A stretch of DNA of 64,000 nucleotides, taken from the NCBI GenBank assembly GCA_023653785.1, contig JAMKCH010058438.1, positions 35,273 through 99,272 on the forward strand. The letters are read 5' to 3'. This stretch comes from Ophioderma brevispina. Its lineage: Eukaryota > Echinodermata > Ophiuroidea > Amphilepidida > Ophiodermatidae. Numbering within the stretch: the first letter of the stretch is position 1; each line of letters opens with the position of its first letter. The notes below the pieces were generated by a model. That model was not told the DNA's origin and searched no databases. It worked only from the letters and a program-made list of their open reading frames with translations. Of this stretch, positions 55,034 to 64,000 are shown piece by piece. The translations under genes were made by a program, and so were the position numbers.

Positions 55034-57124
55034 TTATGCATGATCATAGTAATTGTAATTAACGTTATGATAGTAGTTATCTATATTATTTTTATTATTA
55101 TCCGTCAAATCTTCAAGTCCGTTGTAATATGCTGCGTCTTCAGGGTTCGTATTCTCACCGTTTATTAACTGTTGCCATAGCTGAGCCAAGCCGTCAAGTT
55201 GTGCGTTGCCTTCTCTGTAAGGATCCGGTTGTCCCCCAGTACCATATTGCCCATACACATCCCCATTACCTTGTGGATTAACAACTTCAGGACCGCTGCC
55301 GCCCACGGCACCAGCCCCAGCTCCACCCAAACCACCTGTGATGCCATAATCACCGCCAGGTTGTCCCCCTGTACCATGTCCTGCTCCATAAGGATCTTGA
55401 TAGGCGGGGTTTCCATATGGACCGTACGCTTGTCCAGCGCCATCTCCACCACCACCACCACCACCACCCCCACCAATGTTACCATACACATCAAAATATC
55501 CACCTCCATTATAATAATCTCCACCACCATATCCACCACCATCAGCACCGTGAGCTCCCGGGCCACCATAAAGCCCGCCCCATGGATCTTCAGCTCCTTG
55601 TCCACCCACGTCTCCACCATATGCGGCCCCACCACTTTGTCCACCGTGACCGGGGTTACCTTGGTTCTGTAATGTGGTATCAGTTTGTCCAAAAGAGTTG
55701 CCTTGTCCCTTCGATTTTCCTCCTACCGTGCCATCATACGCTCCTGTGCCTCCATATGCTCCTGTGCCTCCATATGCTCCTGTGTCTCCATATGCTCCTG
55801 TGTTTCCATATGCCCCCACGTCTCCATATGCTCCTGTACCTCCATATGCTCCTCCTGTGCCTCCTGCATTCATTCCTGTGTTTCCAGCTCCTCCTCCATT
55901 GTAGTAATTATTATATGTTCCTGCTCCAGCTCCACCATTGACATCTATGTGATCATAATGGTCATTGTCGAGACCCCCTGTGCCTGTGCGATAATTGTTA
56001 TAAAATCCTGTTCCTGCTCCCCCTGTTCCTGCTCCCCCTGTTCCTGCTCCCATTCCTTGACGCCCAGTACCAGTTGCTCCATGGTTTCCAAAACCACCCG
56101 TGCCTGCTCCCATTCCCGTTCCTGCACCATATTGGCTCCATCCTACGTCACTGCTTTCATACTCTACCTCACTATCATACTCATATAGTTCGTTTTCAAA
56201 GCTCTGGTACACAATACGGTAATTCAATTCCTGAATGGGTCTGAAATTGTTTACCAGTAATTCATCCTCTCTTTCGGCTTCTCTGCCACCAAATTTGTTA
56301 CGGACTTGAGAGGGTGTTGGTGCAGAACGCCTGGTTAAGCTGGTACGGAATCTATCAAGCTGACTTTCAGACAGCTCAATCGGAGTTGCAAATACTGTCC
56401 ATATCACGCTCTCGTAGCAGCCAGGGGTGGTGAGAGATCCCTTATACCGGTAGAACCTACGCAAATCTTTAGGCAGAAGTGAGTCTAATCTGAAGGGCTG
56501 TTGAGTGTAATCAAAGCTACTTTGAACGTATCGTACACTATTTAACTGATTTATTATAACGTCCCAAGCTTCGTTATGCCGACCCATTCTTATGAAAAAT
56601 CCAAGAACCGCTAGACCATCTGGTTGTCTAACGGCGTCTCCAAGGGTTTGGTATCTTTGTGCATCGTAATGAACAATATGAAGTTCAGCAGGAAAGGCTT
56701 GTCCATCCAAGGTGTGTTCTGATCCTTTGGTCCAGTCTGCTCCCCAGTGAAAATGCATCTGGGCTGCTCTGTATAAACTAGGCAATCCTCCTCCTCTAAT
56801 TAAATAATCGCCGTCAAAACTAACCCTGACCGTCTTCCCATTATTGGTCATGAGTTTGGGGCGAGCGCTTCCAGACATTCCGTTGCTGTCATATCCGCGA
56901 AATCTAAACGGTGGAAAGTCCTCTTCGACCGTCTCCATGGTGTTGATATCGATAGGTGACTGGTTCGCACCAAGGCAACTTGCACCGCCTTTAATCCGTC
57001 CCCAGTTTCTAGGGCCATGTTTTCCAGCTTTGTAACTCCACACCCCGTATCTGCTTTTTTTAGCATTACAAATGGTCGGTCCAAAAAGACCTAAAGCTAG
57101 GAGTAGTAGTATCTTGATCTTCAT
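55034..57124 (-). CDS. Secreted alpha-carbonic anhydrase with Gly-rich tail (nacrein-like layout)
   Basis: 696 codons, uninterrupted. Residues 1-21 form a signal peptide (MKIKILLLLALGLFG...CNA). Residues about 26-270 form an alpha-carbonic anhydrase domain, which interconverts CO2 and bicarbonate. The zinc ligands are H124 and H126 (QMHFHWG) and H149 (AELHIVHY). E136 and T232-T233 (GSLTTPGC) complete the active site. C50 and C236 match the disulphide of extracellular members. The position of the proton-shuttle histidine (NNGH in fast isozymes) is K97 (NNGK). From about residue 335 the tail is Gly/Tyr/Asn-rich, with TGAYG(G/D/N) hexapeptides, a run of 11 Gly and an Asn/Tyr/Asp-rich end. Catalytic domain plus low-complexity Gly/Asn tail is known from calcifying invertebrates (nacrein type), suggesting a skeletal or shell-matrix role; this is inference. 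No introns are seen. The start is fixed by the signal peptide. Confidence 0.93.
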   Translation of the reverse strand: MKIKILLLLALGLFGPTICNAKKSRYGVWSYKAGKHGPRNWGRIKGGASCLGANQSPIDINTMETVEEDFPPFRFRGYDSNGMSGSARPKLMTNNGKTVRVSFDGDYLIRGGGLPSLYRAAQMHFHWGADWTKGSEHTLDGQAFPAELHIVHYDAQRYQTLGDAVRQPDGLAVLGFFIRMGRHNEAWDVIINQLNSVRYVQSSFDYTQQPFRLDSLLPKDLRRFYRYKGSLTTPGCYESVIWTVFATPIELSESQLDRFRTSLTRRSAPTPSQVRNKFGGREAEREDELLVNNFRPIQELNYRIVYQSFENELYEYDSEVEYESSDVGWSQYGAGTGMGAGTGGFGNHGATGTGRQGMGAGTGGAGTGGAGTGFYNNYRTGTGGLDNDHYDHIDVNGGAGAGTYNNYYNGGGAGNTGMNAGGTGGAYGGTGAYGDVGAYGNTGAYGDTGAYGGTGAYGGTGAYDGTVGGKSKGQGNSFGQTDTTLQNQGNPGHGGQSGGAAYGGDVGGQGAEDPWGGLYGGPGAHGADGGGYGGGDYYNGGGYFDVYGNIGGGGGGGGGGDGAGQAYGPYGNPAYQDPYGAGHGTGGQPGGDYGITGGLGGAGAGAVGGSGPEVVNPQGNGDVYGQYGTGGQPDPYREGNAQLDGLAQLWQQLINGENTNPEDAAYYNGLEDLTDNNKNNIDNYYHNVNYNYYDHA

Positions 57125-57300
57125 AGCGGAATTTTATAATTCAGTCCGTAACAACAAGACTACACTGTCAGCTCCCGTCTCTCTCGACAAACCTTTCCCT
57201 CCAACGTCTTCAAGTCAACTGACGGATGTTTGAAAGGTCCACTTGAATTTAATTATAGGAAAATAAGTACAAAATTAAACTGTAGTCAATACTGGCGAGA
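57125..57300 (-). promoter_or_regulatory. Putative 5' region of the carbonic anhydrase gene
   Basis: Read towards the gene, a TATAATTAAA word lies about 125-135 bases upstream of the ATG (about 57250-57260). It is followed by a pyrimidine/purine-mixed leader (GACGTTGGAGGGAAAGG, CGAGAGAGACGGGAGC) and then TTATAAAATTCCGCT just before the start. Either TATA-like word could set transcription. No splice acceptor is obvious, but a 5' non-coding exon cannot be excluded. Confidence 0.3.
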
Positions 57301-59074
57301 ATCCTTGTATCGCTCTACGCACTGTCAAAACACTGTCAACAGAGCTGGCTCTAGGCACATTTGGGCGTCTCCATAAAACTTTTGGATCATTCCATTCATC
57401 GTATAGGTATAAGATAAGTAAAATGCGTTTTTTCTGCCCTTCTTACTGATTACTCTAATTGAATTTGTATATTCTATTGAGCCAACATTGTGTTATTTAT
57501 TACCAAATTATTAAAACTTTAACTGTAGTAATTAGACATAACAATGTATAATCATTTAGATAACGATTTCTCCAAGAAAGTAGAAAAGTAAACCCTTGTG
57601 ATTGAAATGGATTATCAGAAGTAACGTTTTAAACGACCTTCGTCCTGATTTTTTGCGACATGCTAAGAACAACAATATTTACTGATGACAGAAAATCAAC
57701 AACCAAACAAAACATAAAATTTAATTTTATATTGTTGTTTTGTTGGTTTTTTGCTTTTTTAAATTTTCTTCAAATTGTAAAAACACGTGGATATCGTGTA
57801 CACGTTAAAATTCATTTAGGAATTCTAATGATTTTAAACATAATACCTCCCTTGTCAACATACAAAGTACTTTAATATCACTGAAAAGGAATAGTTAATA
57901 CAATTTTTACAGGGAAGTGTTACCTGGTAAACTCATGGTAATAGGCGAATCTTTGTGTCTGTCGCCTGTCTGTCGGTCTGTTTAGATGCAAATACTTCAA
58001 GTTTAGATTCTTCTAAGTTCTTAGTGCTTAGATTCTTGATGTTTAGATATTAGAAGTGTTTTTTGAATTAAAAGTACTTTTATTATTGACGACATGTTTA
58101 TTTGCACTAGACATTGTCGCCAACGCCAAATACGATTTTAGTGATTTAGAATCCACATTTTAAACGCAGCGTATTTAAAAAAAAAAACACAAACTTATTT
58201 TATGTTGATTAAGTTCTTATGTTTATATTTTATAGACCCAGACTTAAACTCCTTAAGGGTTAGTCATCATCGTAGTAGGAATTACTTGCTCCTTGGTTAA
58301 ACCCTGATTTAAAATTTGGGACCCACCCCGAGGCAGCTGGATTTTATTCTGTCACCCGAGAAAAGAAATGCCAATGGCATCATAATGACGTAAAACAATC
58401 TTGCCTCAGGTTGTACGGCATAGCCGCGTCTACCACTCACTTTGGTGGGAGAGATTTTATACATACGGTAAGTATCCTGAAACTCATTCATTAATTTTTC
58501 AAAACTTTGAGATTAATGACGCGCGCATCCATTCAATGTCAAGCTTTAACTAGAGACTTCCCGATTGTCTCACTTAATTGTTGCCTTTTCTCATTTGATT
58601 GTTTAAAGGTGTAAATACATAGTTCATCCCAATTATCAATGGTGACCTTTGGGCACCTTTCTCCCCAACCTCCACCGTGAGGTACACTGTACAAGAAGTG
58701 ACAGACATAGTACCGTGCAATTTATGTCTTTGCTTATGTACTTCGGTATTGATTTCTTTCGTGATTGGGTTCTTATCCTTTCCAGACTCGTGAAACTAAA
58801 ACGAGACTCTTTTCCCCTTCTTCTGGATCGAGAGTCTGAAAAGTGAAGATAGTTGCAACAATGAAGCTACATAACCATATCCAAGAAACAATCGACAATT
58901 TGGGGCTATTGTTAAAGGTGTAAAGAGATATTTCAAGTAATCCCTATTTCTGTGATATGTAGTGGATTTCATATAGATTAAACACTTCAAAAGACTCCCT
59001 ATTTGGCTAAAGGGACAACTATCTTAAAATGTTTTTTAAAAGAAAAATTTTTTTTAACTCATAAAACAGAGCTG
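57301..59074. other. No gene seen
   Basis: AT-rich flank. Words AGATTCTT and GTTTAGAT recur at 57998-58048. TTAAACTCC / GGTTAAACCCTGATTT near 58245-58315 resembles the interior of the 49611 MITE. A TTTCCAGACTCGTGAAAC...GAGAGTCTGAAAAG inverted pair lies at 58778-58840. Frames of 60-71 codons have no domain. Confidence 0.45.
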
Positions 59075-59228
59075 AGTTGATTGCTTATATGTTTCAATAG
59101 AAAACAAGAGCTGAATTTCCTATTTGCTTGATAGGAATTCGAAATTTCACACTTTTTTGTATTGTACCAAAGAAACAGTTCTCAAGCTGAATCCTTCAGA
59201 TGGGGATATTTTTGGAGAAAGCTTAAAT
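59075..59228 (+). repeat. Dispersed repeat family R (copy 2, left part)
   Basis: Words ATTTCACACTTTTTTGTA, TACCAAAGAAACAGTTCTCAAG, TGAATCCTTCAGATGGGGATATTTTTGGAGAAAGCTT match copies at 44580-44870 and 60360-60650. The copy is interrupted after AAGCTTA by the foldback element at 59229 and continues at about 60206. Confidence 0.7.
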
Positions 59229-60205
59229 GCGGGACTGTAGTGTAAGAGTGTGCGCCTCCGGATAAAATTGTGATTTTTGCACACAAGTACTTTAGGCATG
59301 GATCATCCATAACCATGATGGAAGATTGCCAAGCCCCTTAAGGCCGCCAGCTTGGATTTCCAAGGTTGATACAGGGTCAATTTTTTTAAAAATGTTTCTG
59401 AATGTGTTTAAAAAGAAGACCATGGTGTTGGCTGGTTCAATGGATTCCAAAAAGGTAGAGCTTACACTATCATTGGCTTAAGTTTCCGGAGTTAGGGAGT
59501 AAAACTGTAAAAATGGTGAAAAAGTCAATGTTGGTGTGTACATGGGTCAAAAGTTAAAAGTTGCGTTTGATTCAGTTAATATTGGTGTAAATTGTTTTCC
59601 TTCCCTAGCTAACGGATTGTAAATAAAGGCATATTTTGCCTACTGTGGTATGCTGAGTTTTAACGTTATCCAACAAAATAGGTCCAGGTCAATAGAATCC
59701 AAAACCTGCCAATTCGGTTTGACTTATATATTCGCCCATTTTGGTTATAACCAGACACGTAAGTGGTCAAAACATTCCTATATTCATTCTATGAGCTACA
59801 CCACAATTGAACCACATTTTAACAAAAATTGGAGCAAACTTTTAATTGTTTGACCCCTGTACAAAACCAGAAAATTTCTTTTTTAATTATTTAATTTAAT
59901 TAAACCATTTTTTTACAGTTTTCACCTAACCCATAATTCCTAAGCTAGAAGTCACAGGTAGTATAGAACTTATACCTTTTGGAAAAAATACTCTAACAGA
60001 CAGACATCATGGGTGTGCTTTCCAACAAATCGGAACACTTTAAACTTTTTACCCTGTGTAACCTTGAATCCAAGCTGGGGCCCTGAAAGGGTCGTGTCAG
60101 TGTTACCATATTTTTTTGATTAGCAATGTATAAAGTACTGGTGTACAAAATCACAATTTTATCCGGATTTTGCACACACATACGATCTGTTCCTACAGTC
60201 CCCCA
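59229..60205. mobile_element. Foldback element of about 980 bp inserted in repeat family R
   Basis: The outer ends are GCGGGACTGTAG (left) and CTACAGTCCCC (right). Inverted arms run for about 400 bases each: CCGGATAAAATTGTGATTTT, CCAGCTTGGATT, AGTAAAACTGTAAAAATGG / GTGAAAACTGTAAAAAAATG, GTACATGGGTCAAA / GTACAGGGGTCAAA. The centre is near 59640-59760. No transposase frame. The flanking sequence reads as one interrupted copy of repeat R, and the intact neighbour at 60565-60612 gives the empty site (AAGCTTTACAACCATGCAAACATCAG). A TAAA-like target duplication is possible. Confidence 0.8.
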
Positions 60206-60330
60206 CTAAACACCAGTGCAATAATCAGAACTTTCACATTTTTTAGGGACACCTTTTAGTTGAAATCTCTCGTTGCAACATTTAATCTGCTCAGATAATC
60301 ATTGACTGTTTAAGCGCAACGAGCGGTTTT
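60206..60330 (+). repeat. Dispersed repeat family R (copy 2, right part)
   Basis: Resumes with CACCAGTGCAATAATCAGAACTTTCACATTTTTTAGGGACACC and GAAATCTCTCGTTGCAAC, the same order as in the intact copy at 60590-60650. Confidence 0.7.
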
Positions 60331-60359
60331 AAAGACTTCAAAAAATATTTTCTATCATA

Positions 60360-60650
60360 AATTAGACACTCAGTAGATTTCTTACATTTTATTTGCCTTC
60401 AAAATGTCTTAAAAATGAAACAAAGGGAGATTTTCTAATATCCCCTAAAAAATAGGTTGATTTTCCTTATTTGCCCCAAAAGGGATTAGAATTTTCACAT
60501 TTTTGTCCCGAAATAATAAGTTTTCATTCTCAAGTTTAAGCTTTCAGTATGGGAATATTTTGATAAAAAGCTTTACAACCATGCAAACATCAGAATTTTC
60601 ATATTTTTAGGACACTGTTCTGCGAAATCTATCGTTGAACCTTCAAAAAC
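60360..60650 (+). repeat. Dispersed repeat family R (copy 3, intact across the insertion point)
   Basis: Contains the full order: AATTTTCACATTTTTGTCCC, TTCTCAAGTTTAAGCTTTCAG, TGGGAATATTTTGATAAAAAGCTTT, CATCAGAATTTTCATATTTTTAGGACAC and CGAAATCTATCGTTGAAC. It serves as the uninterrupted reference for copy 2. Confidence 0.7.
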
Positions 60651-60782
60651 TTAGAAGAATTAAATGAAGTTTAGCAATGCATCTAAAACGAATTCATTGT
60701 GACATTTACTCTACGTGCTTAGTTAGAATCCCTTGTCTATACTTACTGGGTAAATGGTTGAATTAAGCGCCATATCTAAATA

Positions 60783-60955
60783 ATATATAATAATAATAAT
60801 AATAATAATATAATAATAATATAATATTAGAATAATATAATAATAAAATAAAATAATAATAATAATATTAATAATATAATAAAATCTTAATTTTTTAGTT
60901 TTTTTTAATAATAATAATAATATAATACTACTATAATAATCATAATAAACATAAT
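60783..60955. repeat. (AAT)n microsatellite
   Basis: An imperfect ATAATAATAATAATA run broken by AATATAATAAAATAA variants and a short TTTTTTAGTTTTTTTT patch near 60892-60907. Confidence 0.95.
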
Positions 60956-63754
60956 AAATATTAATTACATACCTTAGTCACTAACACATTGTACTCTTTC
61001 CCCCCTCTCATTGTCTTTCTGCATGTTTATGACTTTCTTCCTCCCTCCCTTCCTCTCTCGTTGCCTTCCCCTCTGCTGGCCCTATCTCTTTCCATCCCTT
61101 CTTCCCCCCCCCCCCGCAATCCGTCTATCTCGCTACGTCTGTTTGATACTGATACTGTCTCTCCAAATCCGTCCTCTCTTCGGTGTTTTTTCTTTAAAAA
61201 TCTTACTGATATAAAACCTTTCCATTCACAACCCTTGGCGTTACTTAATTTTAGATCGACACTCCCTATTCCCGTATACCGCTATGATTTGTTCATTTGT
61301 TTTGAACTGTTTCCTGTTAGTCAAAATTAACATGGCGATAAGTAATGGTGACACGTTAAATCTCGATGGCAGGCTGGTTTATCCAACCAGCTATAGCGGT
61401 TAGAATGTACTTTGTTACAAAAAGCACCATCATGTTCGTTATAAAGCTTCCTGGGCACGAGCCTATATTTAGATTTACGCGCTTTCTCGCTTTAATTCTT
61501 CCATCATATAAGTTGTTGAAAGTTTTAAGCATTTTTGCAGAAAATTAACTTAACAGTTTTAATTAAACCAACTTTATTTAGCATGAAGTAACTATAACTT
61601 CTATCCAGAATAATATTTTACGCAGTGCCATGTTAAAAAAGCATAGGGCGATCTCACTTTTAATCCTCTGGACTAAGTACATACGGTATACCCTCCTCCA
61701 GTTGTATGATAAACTTCCCAATTGTGATACAGACAATGCAATGGGAAAAATTTATTTTCAGATTATTTTTTTTATCAATTCCTGTAAAAATTTTCCTTTT
61801 TTTTTTTTTTGTTTTTTTAAAAAAAAAGGCAGGAAAAGACAACTTTATGTCGACGTATCACGGGTTTAGATATGCGTTTTCTGTTAACTTTAAAAATATT
61901 ATTTGCCTCCGTCAAATTTCCTTCCTAAACGTCTCAGTAATTCTTTCGTACTTATCTTCAGCAACTTGACCAGTAATCTTTATGTTCACGAGACAGCTTA
62001 TCACCGGTGTTTCTTGTAATCCGTAATTCCTGTCTACAAGAGCACAGCAAAGGAATGACCCCACTGTAAAACAACAGGGACAGGGGAATGAAATGTGGGA
62101 GGGGGAAAGTCAGATTTATATTAACCCTATAGCTTTGAGTTCTGCCTACGACTGACTGTCATGATGGTAGTCGTCCTTTATATGATCAAATGAGTTCAAA
62201 CATTCACAGTCCTTTTAGGCCCTTAAAATTAATTTTTATTCTCGTCCCAGTGGGCTCTGAAAAGTGAGGAGGGAGGGCAGTTTTTATTATTATTTTTTTT
62301 TACTAATGACGCTAACATATGACTGTTTTCACACCGAAAATCGATATACCCACACCGTTTCAGCCGCATCAGAAAATGGCGAGCCCATGGAAAGAAAAAG
62401 ATAAAGAAAGCGCATCGACTTCCACAATCCGATTTTACTCTGTTTATATCCTCACCAGCACACAAGGAAGGGATTCAACAACGAACCCTTTGATCATACT
62501 CCGCTCTGCCGCAATCGATGATAGCGAGCAATCATTACTGTACCATTTTTTTTTGAAAACCTAATGGTCCGACACGTAAAAGTGGAAAAGTTTATTGCAT
62601 ATTACAACATGTCCGGCTGTCTCCGGTGTTGATTTTCGTTATATCAAAATTAATGTACATCATTATGCGTTCAGTTTTAACTGCCCAAGACTGCCCGATG
62701 TGAGAAATAAAGGATAAAGTTTGACTAAACTTGAACATTTGACCCGGGGCCGTCTTGTATTTCCATTGCGCACCCATGCTCGTTTCAGGGGTTCTGAAGG
62801 TGTCCCCTAACGGCACAATTTTCAGTTAAAAAATATAACCCCTGGCCCCTTATTGGACCAGCTTTGGTGAAATTATATGTTTTCAGTGAAAACAATATAC
62901 ACCTAACGGTAAGCAGTTAATATGGGACATCCTACTTGTGCTATTTTAAATATATTTTCCACTAGATTTATCCCAGTTATATACTCCTTTTGAAATTCCA
63001 CTTATGAATGTAATTATAAAATGTCTACATTGTATGCAAAATATGTTTGATTAGGCCTAATATTGTAACAATTAATTTTCACGTACTCTGATTATTTACC
63101 TATTATTTTCATTGTTTTGATGTATCTAGATGAACAAATTAAAATGGATTGAAGATTGAAGGTAATTTGCAGTGAGATTATACACTTGCGGGACCAGTTC
63201 TCAATACATGAAAAAAAGATACACATTTAAAAAATAGCCCATATACAAGAAAAATGACACTTGCTGCACTGCAAAGAAAAACTACACCCACTAGGATGTT
63301 TGCTGATATGTTTAGGTAATTTTTCCTATTTGTATCATTGAACCATTACAATTACAACTGAAGTTGTACCCCTAGCGGGACTAGAACTGATTAGCTGTGA
63401 ATTTGAACTACAACTATAGCGGTTAGTCCCGCTTTGCGCTAGTCCTATTTTTTTCGGAGATGAGCATGGTTCCCGACCAAAAATTCCAAAATGAAACGTT
63501 TCCATGAAGCCACCTTTATAGTTTGAGTATTTACTTCGCAGCATTCATCGGTTGCTGGTTTCGCTGATTCCGACGAGACCCGGAAATCTGTACGCAATGA
63601 TAGAAACAACCACGAACTGCCCAAATTTTCTCGAGGATTATCCTTCGGAAGAGTCCAATTGAGTTGAGAGAACATGAATAACGATTGCAATTATGGGGGG
63701 CAGATAGAATCCACTGTTCAAAAGTCAATGAGGTTCGATGTGCTTTTCGTTCCA
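60956..63754. other. No gene seen; pyrimidine-rich patch
   Basis: 61030-61170 is C/T-rich with a C run near 61106-61115; the 113-codon frame across it (60989-61330) is low-complexity and not convincing. T runs lie near 61797-61818. A small inverted pair, TACGACT...AGTCGT, is at 62147-62173. An AGCGGGACTA...TTAGTCCCGCT inverted pair is at 63374-63432. Other frames of about 60-87 codons have no domain. Confidence 0.45.
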
Positions 63755-64000
63755 GTTTTAATTTACAAGGAATAAACCCCTAAAGTCTTTAAAATCACAT
63801 GGAAGTGACTGTTGTTGCATTGGTTACACATTTAGGCCTATTATCCATCCAAAAATTCAGGATTGAAAAACATATCAATTTAAGAAAATTGCACAATAAA
63901 AACAAAATGGAAACTTATTCTCAAAAAGTGAGGAGAGAGGCTACGAGAATCTGACAATTTTTTTTATTCGGCCTTAGTGGCCCCGAGCGGGAGAGGGGGC
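63755..64000 (+). repeat. Third, partial copy of the 29.2-kb repeat unit
   Basis: Matches 30160-30420 of copy A in the same order: TACAAGGAATAAACCCCTAA / TATGAGGAATGGACCCCTAG, ATTATCCATCCAAAAATTCAGGATTG, TTTAAGAAAATT, TCAAAAAGTGAGGAG and ACGAGAATC. It is more diverged than A and B are from each other and runs off the window. Confidence 0.75.

Noticed and set aside
60989..61330. 113-codon frame with Leu/Pro/Ser-rich start
   Set aside because: It follows the pyrimidine-rich patch and has no domain or splice context.

Overview
This window is non-coding-dominated eukaryotic DNA, most likely from a marine invertebrate animal. The evidence is split exons with GT/AG borders in consistent phase, long introns, many short terminal-inverted-repeat (TIR) transposons, microsatellites and a large minisatellite. 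The frequent AGGCCTA words and a secreted, glycine-rich carbonic anhydrase of a biomineralisation type would fit an echinoderm or other ambulacrarian, but the taxon is an inference. No bacterial-type operon, CRISPR array, rRNA or convincing tRNA was seen.

Two protein-coding loci are supported. (1) 5.3-10.3 kb, minus strand: the 5' end of an LDL-receptor-class-A (LDLa) gene, with a signal-peptide exon (10235-10307), LDLa exon 1 (9587-9702) and LDLa exon 2 (5295-5417). It continues beyond the left edge. LDLa exon 1 lacks one base, which breaks the otherwise perfect phase-1 chain. (2) 55034-57124, minus strand: an uninterrupted 696-codon gene for a secreted alpha-carbonic anhydrase with a long Gly/Tyr/Asn-rich tail.

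The rest is repeat landscape. 0-15 kb: introns and flanks with MITE-like elements (130-535, 5056-5263, 10974-11324, 12064-12301). 15-23 kb: a minisatellite of about 21 bp with a higher-order unit, a TIR insertion and an orientation flip near 22.6 kb. 23-29 kb: dispersed repeats and MITEs, one with a nested insertion. 29.2-37.1 kb: two diverged copies of a unit of about 3 kb, plus a partial third copy at the right edge. Each of the two full copies carries a palindromic satellite; one copy has an extra segment of about 520 bp that starts with a near-perfect foldback. 37.4-38.7 kb: a purine-strand tract of about 1 kb inside the same satellite. 39-41 kb: inverted and permuted copies of the 26-27.3 kb sequence. 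42.5-44.4 kb: a composite inverted-repeat element. 47-54 kb: a dense cluster of TIR and foldback elements. 57-64 kb: sparse sequence with one foldback element whose empty site can be read in a neighbouring paralogous repeat.

Single-base length differences are very common between repeat units. Together with the one-base defect in the LDLa exon, this suggests either real decay or residual long-read indel errors. I do not see a multi-gene system. The most promising items are the carbonic anhydrase with an altered proton-shuttle position, the LDLa frameshift, and several unnamed repeat families whose borders can be read directly.
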